The notes beneath the pieces were generated by a model, which was not told where the DNA came from, did no database searches, and saw nothing but the letters and a program-made list of their open reading frames with translations. From NCBI GenBank assembly GCA_027493055.1, contig JAPUDO010000019.1, forward strand, positions 49,839 through 113,838: 64,000 bases of DNA. Reading direction: 5' to 3'. The DNA is from Niabella sp. (GTDB taxonomy: Bacteria > Bacteroidota > Bacteroidia > Chitinophagales > Chitinophagaceae). Each line of letters opens with the position of its first letter. Position 1 is the first letter of the stretch. This document shows positions 1 through 8,246 of this stretch, piece by piece. A program made the translations under genes and the position numbers.

Positions 1-1
1 G

Positions 2-76
2 CTTGGCTGGAAAGAACAGGAACGCTTCCTCATCCACGACCGCGATATTGTTGTAATGGAGAAATCAATTTTCTAA
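2..76 (+). CDS. C-terminal end of an unidentified protein (partial)
   Basis: An open frame enters from the left edge and stops with TAA at 74-76. Only 24 residues are visible, ending in RDIVVMEKSIF. This is too little for a family assignment. The frame is credible because it is open from the edge and is followed by a gap before the next same-strand gene, but it could be chance. Confidence 0.5.
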   Translation, partial: LGWKEQERFLIHDRDIVVMEKSIF

Positions 77-204
77 AATCTATAAACCGGTGGATAATCA
101 GCATTGTTAAGCGCTTATATTTTTAAAAGCACTACCTGGGTAATTATCCGCTTAGATATTACCAGGACAGGAATACCATTGTGCCATCAAACTCAAAAAT
201 CATC

Positions 205-1092
205 ATGTCTATGCAAGAGCATACTGAGTACAAACGCCTTGAAGAAGCATACACCCCGGAAAACCTCACAAGGATCTGCGGACAGATTCTTCAGCTATAT
301 AAACTGAAACAGTATGAACGTTTGCGGGCCCTGCTGGTGAAGATTGGCGACCCCGATGCCCATAAAGTGGGCGACAGGCAGCTTCTTGTAAAACTGATGC
401 TATGGTATCACCCCGACCGGCTGTCCTACTACCGGCAGCTTTTAAAAAATGAAAAGGAACACAGCAGCCTGGCTGAACTAAGCCATATCCTGGTCACCCA
501 AAATGATCCCTTACTGTTCGATCACGATGCCGCAAATGCTGTCAGTACTACAGATCCTGATCTGCCGGGTGAGGAATATGCCTGGCAGGAAGCTGAAGAG
601 GCAAATTACTATGATAGTGATCCGGACGACACAGAGACCGATACCTACTACGGAGAAAACGATAACAGCTTTTATACTATATTCAAAAAAAGCATGTATG
701 GCAGGACAGACATTATTTTACCCTCCTATATGCTGGAGGATATGGATGAGCTTGAACTGGCCAACAGGGGAATGGACAGCCTGGAAGGAATAGCCCATTG
801 CCGTCACCTGGTAATGCTTAATCTTTCGGGAAACGCGTTAACAAATACAGAGGGTATGGAAGCGCTGACTTACCTGGAGGAATTATATATTCCTGATAAC
901 GCAATCGGGTATATCGACACGCTCAGCCATCTGAGCCGGCTGAGAGTGCTGGACCTCTCCGGCAACCAGGTGGATGATATTACGCCGTTGTTTGAACTGG
1001 AGCATCTTGAATTTGTAAACCTGGAAGGAAATCCCGTTCCGGCCCTGCAGGTGAAGGCATTGAAAGCAAAAGGGTGCATCGTCATTATTTAA
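205..1092 (+). CDS. Leucine-rich repeat protein, cytoplasmic
   Basis: A protein of about 295 residues with no signal peptide or membrane segment. The C-terminal third (about residues 182-282) holds four to five SDS22-like 22-residue leucine-rich repeats, e.g. LVMLNLSGNAL and LRVLDLSGNQV, a fold usually used for protein binding. Before it lies a very acidic stretch (about 125-155). Around residue 68 there is KLMLWYHPDR, resembling the HPD turn of a J-domain, though a full J-domain is not obvious. Starts are possible at GTG 181, ATG 205 or ATG 211. I chose 205 because a promoter-like TACCATTG at 174-181 would put the transcript start just upstream. Partner and role are unknown. Confidence 0.75.
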   Translation: MSMQEHTEYKRLEEAYTPENLTRICGQILQLYKLKQYERLRALLVKIGDPDAHKVGDRQLLVKLMLWYHPDRLSYYRQLLKNEKEHSSLAELSHILVTQNDPLLFDHDAANAVSTTDPDLPGEEYAWQEAEEANYYDSDPDDTETDTYYGENDNSFYTIFKKSMYGRTDIILPSYMLEDMDELELANRGMDSLEGIAHCRHLVMLNLSGNALTNTEGMEALTYLEELYIPDNAIGYIDTLSHLSRLRVLDLSGNQVDDITPLFELEHLEFVNLEGNPVPALQVKALKAKGCIVII

Positions 1093-1181
1093 ACAGGCGA
1101 CAAAACCTGCTGTATGTAGCCGGAACCCGCTCTATATCTACAAACAAAAAAGTCTTCATGGCTTTCTGTTAGCATTGCAGC

Positions 1182-1727
1182 ATGAATAAAACAATTATCA
1201 ATCCCATTATCAAAGACCAGGTAACGTTCATGCAAACCGCGGTGGTTACCAATGGTCGTATTACCACTTTGCAGGTTACCTTAATGCCAGGCGGCGGTAC
1301 GCCTTTGCATTATCACAGGAACTTTTCAGAAACCTTCGTTGTAGTGGAAGGAACGCTAACTATTACACTGAAGCACAAAACCATCTCTCTCGCGGCCGGC
1401 CAAAAGCTTACAGTGGAAAAAGGGCAGGTGCACTGCTTTTCAAACGAATCTGTGGCGCCTGTTGTTTTTACCACGGTGATTCTTCCGGGTTCTGAAGGAT
1501 TTGAGAATGCCCTGCGTATTTTATATGGCCTTGCAGGCGACAATAAAACCGATGACAAGGGAATGCCTAAAAGCCTGCTGGCATTAGCGGTGGTATCCGC
1601 TATAAGCGATATGCGCCCCGCCGGCGCCGGCGTGTTGCTGGCGCCACTTATGGGTGTTTTTAATTATATCGCAAAGATCTCCGGGTTCCGTAAAAAGCTG
1701 GAGGCTCAGTACTGTAAGGACCATTGA
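1182..1727 (+). CDS. Cupin-domain protein with hydrophobic C-terminus
   Basis: A 181-residue single-domain cupin. Motif 1 is visible as GGGTPLHYHRNFSETF..G, with two His and one Glu as metal ligands. Motif 2 is GQKLTVEKGQVHCFSN, with the final metal His. The beta-barrel covers about residues 25-110. The C-terminal 60 residues are hydrophobic (about 130-168, rich in A, L, V and G) and may associate with a membrane, which is unusual for a small cupin. The substrate cannot be told from sequence. Upstream TAGCATTG (1170-1177) is a one-mismatch promoter -7 box only five bases from the ATG. Confidence 0.8.
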   Translation: MNKTIINPIIKDQVTFMQTAVVTNGRITTLQVTLMPGGGTPLHYHRNFSETFVVVEGTLTITLKHKTISLAAGQKLTVEKGQVHCFSNESVAPVVFTTVILPGSEGFENALRILYGLAGDNKTDDKGMPKSLLALAVVSAISDMRPAGAGVLLAPLMGVFNYIAKISGFRKKLEAQYCKDH

Positions 1728-1932
1728 ACCAATGATGGACAATCAACAGCAAGTGAAGCTGCCGGTTAAAAGCAGAAAAGAAGCTGTCTCCTAAAGTGTG
1801 TCAGCCTGAGGCCCCCAATAATAAAAAAATTAAGTTCATTGAAATGACAAGAAGCGTTGTCAGGCTGTCCAAAGGACTCCTTAGGGAGAGCTTGACGAAC
1901 CATTGAGCTATGGATTACTAATGCCCTTCGTA

Positions 1933-1950
1933 TTCCGATAGCTATCGGAA
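1933..1950. repeat. 18-bp perfect palindrome
   Basis: TTCCGATAGCTATCGGAA is its own reverse complement over all 18 bases. It lies in non-coding DNA and is the kind of palindrome that recurs between genes in this phylum. A single copy was seen in this window. Confidence 0.7.
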
Positions 1951-2278
1951 CAGGACGACACTTATTTTTTCATTTATTTAAACTTCTTGTCACTAACAAC
2001 TTGTCGAAGGCTAACGATTCTGGTATCAATATTTCGTTTCCCGGTAGTCATTGGGACAATATGACAACCAAATTGGCTTTTAACATCAGCTTTAGCCAGG
2101 AAGCCATTTATTCTTATAATCATTGCAACCCTTCAGGCAGGAAAGATGATAGGAAAAATAAGAGAGAACCCGCTAAAAAACTCCGTAAGGAGTAACATAA
2201 AGCAAAGAAGCCATCAACATCAGATGTGTTTGTACTGACCCAGGAAATTTATGCCGGCCGGCACTTGGGATATTTATG

Positions 2279-2286
2279 TAGCTTTG
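2279..2286 (+). promoter_or_regulatory. -7 promoter box for the 2318-3064 cluster
   Basis: TAGCTTTG matches the Bacteroidota -7 consensus TAnnTTTG exactly. It lies 31 bases before the first ATG of the cluster. No good -33 TTTG is seen at the usual 19-21 base spacing. Confidence 0.5.
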
Positions 2287-2317
2287 TGAGAGGTATTAAC
2301 AAGCTGTTACCCATTTT

Positions 2318-2482
2318 ATGCCCATAGCAACAATTATTACAGGATTGATCTTATATAGTTTCATTCGTAAAAGACCAATTAACAAGAAACGATCTGAAAC
2401 TATAGCAACAAACCTTACAGCTAAAGACTTAAATCCAATAGCCTGGCAGTTTTATGGACCAGACATTAACAAGATAAAATAA
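2318..2482 (+). CDS. Small 54-residue protein with one N-terminal membrane segment
   Basis: ATG at 2318 to TAA at 2480-2482. It begins MPIATIITGLILYSFI, a hydrophobic helix, followed by the basic RKRPINKKR, so an N-out single-pass topology with the basic end inside is likely. The C-terminal half is polar and ends FYGPDINKIK. It is five bases upstream of the CMD-domain gene and downstream of a -7 box, which suggests a translated first gene of that operon. I do not recognise the family; it could also be the remnant of a larger membrane protein. Confidence 0.5.
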   Translation: MPIATIITGLILYSFIRKRPINKKRSETIATNLTAKDLNPIAWQFYGPDINKIK

Positions 2483-2487
2483 AAAGT

Positions 2488-2793
2488 ATGAACCCCCTTG
2501 AAATTTTTCAAAAAGAGGCACCGGAAGTAGCAGCAGCATTTGACGGACTGATTGAAGCGTTAAAAAAGTCACCGGGGTTAGATGCCAAAACAAAACAATT
2601 GGTTTATATAGGGATAAAGGCTGCAATGGGCGATAGTACTGCAATTTATTTCCATGTGCAAATGGCAAAAGAGCTTGGAGCTACCAGGGAAGAAATCAGG
2701 GATACTATTTTAATTACCCTGTCTGTGTGCGGATTAAAAGGAGTAGCAAGCTGCCTTCCAACTGCTTTAGATATTTATGACAAAACAAAATAG
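2488..2793 (+). CDS. Carboxymuconolactone decarboxylase / AhpD-like small protein
   Basis: A 101-residue all-helical protein with the CMD-domain signature: L..K...LVYIGIKAAMGD......H..MAKELGATREEI..T. The family includes AhpD-type peroxidase partners, whose active site is a C-x-x-C followed by His. Here the His (FHVQMAKEL) is kept but the two cysteines are replaced (STAIYFH), while two other Cys occur later (VCGLKGVASC). It is therefore unlikely to run the normal disulfide chemistry. It sits between the small membrane peptide and the TfoX-like gene. Confidence 0.8.
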   Translation: MNPLEIFQKEAPEVAAAFDGLIEALKKSPGLDAKTKQLVYIGIKAAMGDSTAIYFHVQMAKELGATREEIRDTILITLSVCGLKGVASCLPTALDIYDKTK

Positions 2794-2800
2794 TTTTCAT

Positions 2801-3064
2801 ATGGCAGGTGATCTGTCCAATCAAATAAACATTGGTAAGGATACAGAAACCAAGCTGATGCAGGTAGGCATAGACTCTTATGAAAAATTAGTGGCAGCAG
2901 GAAGTGAGGGGGCTTTTATCCGGCTCCAGGCAATTGACCCTGGCGCTTGTTTGAGTTTACTGTATGGATTAGAAGGGGCAATAGAAGGAGTTAAATGGAA
3001 CGAATTGCAGCCAGATAAAAAACAAGCCTTACAACAGTTTTATAAGACAACAAAAAAGAAATAA
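2801..3064 (+). CDS. TfoX C-terminal domain protein
   Basis: About 87 residues matching the TfoX/Sxy C-terminal helical domain: INIGKDTETKLMQVGID, then AFIRLQAIDPGACLSLLYGLEGAIEG and a W..L motif. The TfoX N-terminal domain is absent. In proteobacteria Sxy/TfoX promotes competence with CRP; a stand-alone C-domain, which contains a helix-hairpin-helix-like part, has no assigned job. ATG 2777 would overlap the preceding gene by 17 bases, so I prefer ATG 2801, seven bases after that stop codon. Confidence 0.8.
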   Translation: MAGDLSNQINIGKDTETKLMQVGIDSYEKLVAAGSEGAFIRLQAIDPGACLSLLYGLEGAIEGVKWNELQPDKKQALQQFYKTTKKK

Positions 3065-3163
3065 AGCTGCAACAAAACTAGCATGTTCAGAACATATTGA
3101 GGGTATATGCAACACCGTATTTGCTAATACCAGCAGAAAAATACAGATAACTTCCATAGCTAT

Positions 3164-3196
3164 AAAAAAAGTCCAGGGCTATGAAAGCTCCGGACT
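3164..3196 (-). terminator. Intrinsic terminator for the 3300-4580 gene
   Basis: On the minus strand an 11-bp stem with one mismatch (AGTCCGGAGCT / AGCCCTGGACT) is followed directly by seven U. It lies in the gap between convergent genes, about 100 bases beyond the minus-strand stop codon. Confidence 0.7.
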
Positions 3197-3299
3197 ACAG
3201 TAAAACACAGGGTATTACGCGATAAATTAATAGGTTCTTTTCATTCTGAAAGATCCCTTCACTGATTTGGAAGTAACCGCATTCTTGCTATCCTATTGC

Positions 3300-4580
3300 T
3301 TAAAGTTTCCTTCTTAGTCTAAAAGTCCCAGTTACCTTTTTGGTTTTCGCCGGACATCCACTACCTACTTCATATACTGTTGCTTCAATACTTCCGGAGA
3401 TAATGCCACCTATACTTCCATACTTATCAATAGTTAGTTTACCTTTTCCATAATACGGCTTACTGTCATTACATTTATAGTACACCCCCCTATACGGAAC
3501 ATCGGTCCCACTTGATATATTGACCGTCAAACCAAATTTATCCGGTTCTGCCTCATTTCCCATATCAAAATTATCAGTCCTGTCTGCATGTAAGTTTATA
3601 GAAATACCACCCGTTAGCCCTGTACCCATAAGAATTGTCATGGAGCCCATCAACGCCGCATCATTTGAAAGACCAACATGTGTAGTTCCATCCACTTCCC
3701 AGGTAAAATATTCATCAGGCATCAGTTCGATTTCTGTCTGGACAATAACCAGACCCGATGTACCCGGCCTGTCAGGATGCGTTTTGTTCACCATATTCTT
3801 AATCTGTGCACCTACCGCAATTTTTGTGGGTTGTACAATGCTTGCCGGTGCGGTATAAGTTGCCGCGACACCTGTTTCATCGTTTTCCATCTCTAGATTC
3901 CTATCCCGTTTGACCTTACCGGGACCATTAACAAACCACGTATCCGTTTTGATCGGTTCCCTATCTCTACGGCACACTTTTCCATCCGGCCACTGTTCCA
4001 GATAATATAGAAGTATCTCCGTTTCTTCATTAGCAACCAGCTTGTTCCTTATCGCTACAATATGAAATAAACGATTAAGGTACCAATCGCTAAAATGCCG
4101 GGTATTCACCCGCACCTTGTGTGCGGCCTTGTCAATCTCCGTCATATACGCACTATAAAAATAGCCTTCTTTATCCTGATAGGCAAGATACAGGTAGTCT
4201 TCCGATGTCCCGGCCAGATCTTCCTCTGTATAGGCAAATGTTATTTTCACATCCTTATGAAAAGTCACATCTTCTGGTCCAAGACGATAAGCAGGCCCGG
4301 TTGCCGACGCTAATGTCTTGCTGATAGGCTGTATGGTAAATTGTACATCACTGTCGACCGCGCCCGCGGGAATATCGACCGTTATCATTCCGTCGGGTGT
4401 AGCGATCTGTCCTCCCGCAGCGCCGATCACCTTTACTATCGGGTTACCCTGTGAAACACCATGTTCTGCCTTAATCGGCACCAGTTCCCCTTTATTTGCA
4501 GGATCAGCATCTTTCCTGCAAGAGCCGATCGACAGCAGGAAACTCATACATAGTATAATATAGCTTAATTGATTTTTCAT
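3300..4580 (-). CDS. ZU5-like domain lipoprotein
   Basis: A 426-residue lipoprotein with signal peptide and lipobox LLSIGSC. Residues about 48-160 resemble a ZU5-type beta domain: IGAAGGQIATPDGMITVDIPAGAV is preserved as a pattern, followed by a conserved HFSDW. The rest is beta-rich and not recognised. ZU5-like domains are seen in bacterial surface proteins as protein-interaction modules. It is the last gene of the secreted-protein run starting at 8246, 14 bases after the pseudogene. Its own terminator lies at 3164-3196. No catalytic motif is seen. Confidence 0.75.
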   Translation of the reverse strand: MKNQLSYIILCMSFLLSIGSCRKDADPANKGELVPIKAEHGVSQGNPIVKVIGAAGGQIATPDGMITVDIPAGAVDSDVQFTIQPISKTLASATGPAYRLGPEDVTFHKDVKITFAYTEEDLAGTSEDYLYLAYQDKEGYFYSAYMTEIDKAAHKVRVNTRHFSDWYLNRLFHIVAIRNKLVANEETEILLYYLEQWPDGKVCRRDREPIKTDTWFVNGPGKVKRDRNLEMENDETGVAATYTAPASIVQPTKIAVGAQIKNMVNKTHPDRPGTSGLVIVQTEIELMPDEYFTWEVDGTTHVGLSNDAALMGSMTILMGTGLTGGISINLHADRTDNFDMGNEAEPDKFGLTVNISSGTDVPYRGVYYKCNDSKPYYGKGKLTIDKYGSIGGIISGSIEATVYEVGSGCPAKTKKVTGTFRLRRKL

Positions 4581-4594
4581 AATATTTATCGCTT

Positions 4595-4891
4595 TTATAA
4601 TTTCAACTCAATTTCCAGCACATCCCGGTATCTTTTAAAAAAGAGCACTATTACCGGCGCATGTTAAAGGTGGGGAGGGCCAGTAACTGTAGCAATATCC
4701 ACCGTACTACCCTGCTTAAACTCAGTATTTTATATACATCTCTTTAATATCCCTTGCGCTCATTTTTACCGTACACTACTCACTCCTCCGGGCGGTCCGG
4801 GTTCATTTACATTATTTTTTTTACAGGAGATACCTAAAACAATTAATCCTGCTAAAAGAAGCAGCTTCCCTAAGCGCTTTTGCGTATTCAT
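4595..4891 (-). pseudogene. Broken third paralogue of the CarboxypepD_reg lipoprotein family
   Basis: The 5' end (4891 down) encodes an intact lipoprotein signal, LLLLAGLIVLGISCKK, then PGPPGGVSSVR and a stop at 4766-4768. Directly beyond, in another frame, the DNA encodes the C-terminus of the neighbouring paralogue: VKMSARDIKEMYIK, STVDIATVTG and APVIV...VLEIELKL with a stop at 4595-4597. This aligns with the end of the 5703-6692 protein (LKMRAIGTKANVYE.., STVTF.., PVMVPSF..WDALEIGLKI). About 200 middle residues are missing, the frame is shifted and there is an in-frame TAA near 4664. The short 41-codon frame may still yield a lipopeptide. Confidence 0.8.
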
Positions 4892-4907
4892 AGTAAAATA
4901 TTTTCAG

Positions 4908-5636
4908 TTAATAATTATAAGTTACAGCAACGCCTTCGTACCAGTCTTCGGGAAAATCAATGGTAAGGCTTGATTGATAGCCGCCCGAACCCAGCGTATA
5001 TTTAAGCCGGAGCGGTTGCCTGTTCCCATTTTTAACATATACTGCAGTCAGCGTGTACCGGCCTATTGGTATGTCCGTTAATTTACCGTAAGATGATGTA
5101 TTGGGTAGCCCCGTATGCAGCTTTAACACTTCTCCATCTGAGCCGTCTATTAATTTTCCAACAGGAGTTAGCGTATATTCAATACTTTGCTCGTCTATAT
5201 CCAGCAGCAATGCACCATTGAGCTCAATATAGGATCCATAATACCCGTCTTCCGGCATGGGGCCGGAGAGTTTCCATTTGAAATTTCTTACAGCGCCCTC
5301 ATTGCTGAAAACATTATCATTGTCAGGATGCAGTGGCAGCCGGTAATTTTTACCATTATAGTTCTTTACAAGATAGGCGTTGGCATGATAAGTTCCTACC
5401 TTACTAATCTTGATCTTATAGTTTCCATTGGCATCTGTTTTACCAACGAAAGAATTATAGGTTCCTACAAGCGTGTTCTCTATAGTTACTTCTACATCGC
5501 TCAAAGGATTTCCTTTTGTGTCCACCACGCTTCCGGTGGCATAGCCGCTTTCGGGCGCGGCAGTATTACCCTCCTTCTTACAGGACATCAGTATTATTAT
5601 CCATACTATCAAATGCAGGAATAAGTTTTTTTTCAT
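4908..5636 (-). CDS. Lipoprotein with carboxypeptidase-regulatory-like domain (copy B)
   Basis: A 242-residue lipoprotein: signal peptide MKKNLFLHLIVWIIILMSC with Cys 19 as the lipid site. Residues about 32-85 form a CarboxypepD_reg/transthyretin-like fold (ATGSVVDTKGNPLSDVEVTI, then TDANGNYKIKI). The remainder is beta-rich with the IPIGRYTLTA motif shared with copy A. ATG 5636 is chosen because it gives the signal peptide; a longer frame from 5699 does not. It lies 66 bases after copy A and 16 bases before the pseudogene. No enzyme motif is seen; an outer-membrane structural or binding role is inferred. Confidence 0.8.
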   Translation of the reverse strand: MKKNLFLHLIVWIIILMSCKKEGNTAAPESGYATGSVVDTKGNPLSDVEVTIENTLVGTYNSFVGKTDANGNYKIKISKVGTYHANAYLVKNYNGKNYRLPLHPDNDNVFSNEGAVRNFKWKLSGPMPEDGYYGSYIELNGALLLDIDEQSIEYTLTPVGKLIDGSDGEVLKLHTGLPNTSSYGKLTDIPIGRYTLTAVYVKNGNRQPLRLKYTLGSGGYQSSLTIDFPEDWYEGVAVTYNY

Positions 5637-5702
5637 TTTAATTGTAGTTTTAGATACGTAATAACAACATAGGTTAGCGCCTGGTGCAAGCGTTCCCACT
5701 TA

Positions 5703-6692
5703 TTATATGGCTATTTTTAACCCTATTTCCAGCGCGTCCCAGTTACTCTTAAAAGAGGGTACCATTACAGGCGTATATTGATGGTTGGGCGTAAAGGTTA
5801 CCGTAGATGTACCCACTGCATTATCCGGCTTAAGACCCAGATGCTCATATACATTGGCTTTTGTACCTATAGCCCTCATTTTTAGCTTACGCCCATCACT
5901 CATTTTGGCATTGATGGTATATTTACCTACCGGGATATTGTGAATACTAAACCCGGTTGAGCTGCCAATTTGCCGGGTAATTTTGAAAGACCTTGTTTCT
6001 CCGTAAAGCCCCGTTCCTATAGGAATCAGCTCAATTTCAATAACACCATTTTCAGGCAGGTATTCCGGATTTTGATAGGGGTCTCCGGTATAATTAATAT
6101 TGAAACTAAAAGATAAAGCCCCACCGTAATAATTGCTTTCATTACCGGGTTGCTGCGCTACTTCATCAGGATTGGCAGGGCCATAAGACAGCAACACAAA
6201 GTTTTTGACCACTCCATTGCCCGACGGAAAGGAGCTGGTACCACCTACAGGATATAATGCAACAACAGCTGGTGTTTCATTATAGATTATTGTAGCAGCC
6301 GTACCAAAAAAATAGGCAGCACCGGCCGGAATACGGAACTCGTAATATCCGTTATCATTGGTGAGTGCGCTTCCGCTTGAATAAAATCCGCCTGTGAGTG
6401 ATGAGGACACACCAATATGCGCGCCTTTTAGGGGTTTGCCGCTTAAATCAGCCACATAACCTCTCGCTACATCTGCTCTAACAGATAAAGAAGGAAAGAC
6501 CGGCATTCGGGGTATAGCGTTTCCCATAACATTCACGTAGTAGCCATCTCCGGGAATAGCGAAATTGGCATGTCCATTCACAACAGGTAAATCGGGCTGG
6601 GCTTCCCAGGTTGTTTCTGCAGTAGCTTCGTCTGGCTCTTTTGAGCAGCCTGTTAGCGCACATACCATAAACAGCAGGTAAAATAGTTTCAT
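5703..6692 (-). CDS. Lipoprotein with carboxypeptidase-regulatory-like domain (copy A)
   Basis: A 329-residue lipoprotein with lipobox CALTGC near residue 15. A CarboxypepD_reg-like unit follows (ARGYVADLSGKPLKGAHIGV, then TNDNGYYEFRIPAGA). The C-terminal 100 residues contain HNIPVGKYTINAK and end WDALEIGLKIAI, homologous to copy B and to the pseudogene. Start chosen at ATG 6692, where the signal peptide begins. It follows yceI by 97 bases. The tandem arrangement points to local duplication. Function is not known. Confidence 0.8.
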   Translation of the reverse strand: MKLFYLLFMVCALTGCSKEPDEATAETTWEAQPDLPVVNGHANFAIPGDGYYVNVMGNAIPRMPVFPSLSVRADVARGYVADLSGKPLKGAHIGVSSSLTGGFYSSGSALTNDNGYYEFRIPAGAAYFFGTAATIIYNETPAVVALYPVGGTSSFPSGNGVVKNFVLLSYGPANPDEVAQQPGNESNYYGGALSFSFNINYTGDPYQNPEYLPENGVIEIELIPIGTGLYGETRSFKITRQIGSSTGFSIHNIPVGKYTINAKMSDGRKLKMRAIGTKANVYEHLGLKPDNAVGTSTVTFTPNHQYTPVMVPSFKSNWDALEIGLKIAI

Positions 6693-6789
6693 TATAAATA
6701 ATTTTTTGTCAGATAAGAAAATAAAAGCCAGGCAGGTATCATCCCGCCAGGCAGCGGTGTTCTGCAACGATCAGCTAATAACAAACAGC

Positions 6790-7398
6790 TTATAAATCAG
6801 AAGATGTGAAAGATAATTTAAGCGTAATGTCCACATCTGGCAAAATATAGAGCTCTGCACCAGGATCATTATAGCTGTTCATGCCCCATTGCAGGCGATC
6901 CAGCTTAAAGCTGCCTTCCGCAGACATTTTCCCTTTTGCTGTTTTAACCACTACCGGTATCTGGATGCTGTGGGTTTGGCCTATCATCTTAAAATCGCCG
7001 GTGATCATGGTATTGGCAGAAGAAGATGCAGCACTGTAGGGCTCTACTTTTGTAATGTGGAAACTGGCATCCGGATGTATTGCCATGTTAAAAAAGTCTG
7101 GGCTTTTTAAGTGGGTCAGCAATGCTTCCCGTTCCGCTGGATTGGTAAGGTCAAAATTGCTGATGCTGGCAATGGGAATAGTAAAATCACCACCGGTTAT
7201 TTTTCCTTTTCCATTGGTTTGCAGGGTACCGGACACTTTAAAAGCGCCCCTGTGAAAATGGGTAGGCGCACTGCCTTTCCATTCTACAGCAGAGCTTTCT
7301 TCGTTTACTTTAAAATCAGTTGAGCTTATTGACCCGTTGTGCGAACATGCGGTTAGTACAGATAGCGCAATGAGCGCGGCATACATCTTTCTTTTCAT
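6790..7398 (-). CDS. YceI-family lipoprotein
   Basis: A 202-residue YceI-domain lipoprotein, lipobox SVLTAC. The lipocalin-like domain shows the family pattern VEWKGSAPTHFHRGAFKVSG, IPIASISNFDL, HLKSPDFFNMAIHPDASF and ITGDFKMIGQTHSIQIPV. The family binds polyisoprenoid or similar hydrophobic ligands in the periplasm, and the closing D..L.L strand is present. It is 19 bases downstream of the cupin gene, so the two are probably co-transcribed. Confidence 0.9.
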   Translation of the reverse strand: MKRKMYAALIALSVLTACSHNGSISSTDFKVNEESSAVEWKGSAPTHFHRGAFKVSGTLQTNGKGKITGGDFTIPIASISNFDLTNPAEREALLTHLKSPDFFNMAIHPDASFHITKVEPYSAASSSANTMITGDFKMIGQTHSIQIPVVVKTAKGKMSAEGSFKLDRLQWGMNSYNDPGAELYILPDVDITLKLSFTSSDL

Positions 7399-7417
7399 TT
7401 TTGTTTATTGTAGTTGT

Positions 7418-7879
7418 TTATAAAAAATTTACTTTATACACGTTAGTAATTGAATCTATCATAGCCTTCATTCTTTCTGCCGGCGGAGCAACGGGCGCAG
7501 TAACTGTTTCGGGCAGTTCTGAAAGCGGTTCGCTGAATGCTATAAAATAATTCCAGAGATCTCCGGGAGTTATAAGGTTCATAAGCGTAGCTTTCCCCGT
7601 AAGTATTTTAAACGAATGCGGTACATTGCGGGGTGCAAAAAGGGCTTCGCCCTGCTTCAGTACGGTTACATTGTTTGCTACGGTTACGCTTATTTCACCA
7701 TCCAGCACATAGAAAGCTTCATCTTCATTTGTATGAATATGCGGTGGTGGCTCGGCGCCCTTCGGCAGGGTGAGTTCAAGCAATGCCAGCGTATTCCCTG
7801 TTTGCTCCGGCGCAATAAGTGTTTGAAAATAGCCGCCCTGGTAGCTTCTGTACCTGGCAGTGGTGATTAATGATTCCAT
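7418..7879 (-). CDS. Cupin 2 domain protein
   Basis: A 153-residue protein from ATG 7879 (MESLITTARYRSYQGG). It has cupin motif 1 (GAEPPPHIHTNEDEAFYVLDG) and motif 2 (GEALFAPRNVPHSFK), giving the 3-His/1-Glu metal site. The domain resembles small quercetinase-like cupins of Bacteroidota, but the substrate is unknown. No signal peptide is seen. It starts ten bases after the 7890-8246 gene and ends 19 bases before yceI. Confidence 0.85.
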   Translation of the reverse strand: MESLITTARYRSYQGGYFQTLIAPEQTGNTLALLELTLPKGAEPPPHIHTNEDEAFYVLDGEISVTVANNVTVLKQGEALFAPRNVPHSFKILTGKATLMNLITPGDLWNYFIAFSEPLSELPETVTAPVAPPAERMKAMIDSITNVYKVNFL

Positions 7880-7889
7880 TTTTGATGAT

Positions 7890-8246
7890 TTATCTGATTT
7901 GTGCAATATGTGTTTCGTTGATTTTTTTAACAGAAGAGACCCGGCATGTTTCGATGCGCAACAAGGCGGCGATGCTAGTAGCACCATCCACATCAACTGC
8001 ATTAGCCAGGCAGTTTAACCTTCTGATCATGGCTGGTTTATTGGTCTTTAACCGGTACCCGTTCATTAAAATTTCAAGGAACTGGTTGTCCGCTGCATCA
8101 TATAAGCGGATTATGGTATAGGGGTTAGAGCGCGGGCCGGTTTCGGTTACCCAGTAATGGCTTTCTTTGGGAAGATGGGCAGGCGTGGCTTTCACACTGA
8201 TCACGAACAGTAACAAGGTGCAGATGATGATAAAAAACTTTTTCAT
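7890..8246 (-). CDS. Small secreted protein of unknown function
   Basis: 118 residues with a clear Sec signal (KKFFIIICTLLLFVISVKA, cleavage after about residue 20). The mature part contains HYWVTETGPRSNPYTIIRLYD and MNGYRLKTNKPAMI, with two Cys near the end. I do not recognise the family. The frame is credible because of the signal peptide and the tight ten-base spacing to the cupin gene, which suggests a four-gene unit with cupin and yceI. Confidence 0.65.
   Translation of the reverse strand: MKKFFIIICTLLLFVISVKATPAHLPKESHYWVTETGPRSNPYTIIRLYDAADNQFLEILMNGYRLKTNKPAMIRRLNCLANAVDVDGATSIAALLRIETCRVSSVKKINETHIAQIR

Larger units (their letters stand above)
1728..2317. other. 590-bp gap filled with decayed intergenic repeats
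   Basis: No credible gene. The sequence is a mosaic of short repeat-like words: a TCAGGCTG/AGCTTGACGA type word at about 1858-1900, a CTTGTCGAAGGCT word at about 1999-2011, a perfect palindrome at 1933-1950 and an ACTCC-GTA-AGGAGT hairpin near 2181-2194. These resemble dispersed repeats common in Bacteroidota intergenic DNA. A promoter-like box sits at the right end. Confidence 0.6.

Noticed and set aside
2001-2195. A 64-codon plus-strand frame starting with TTG
   Set aside because: It starts inside a dispersed repeat word, has no promoter or recognisable domain and an atypical polar composition.
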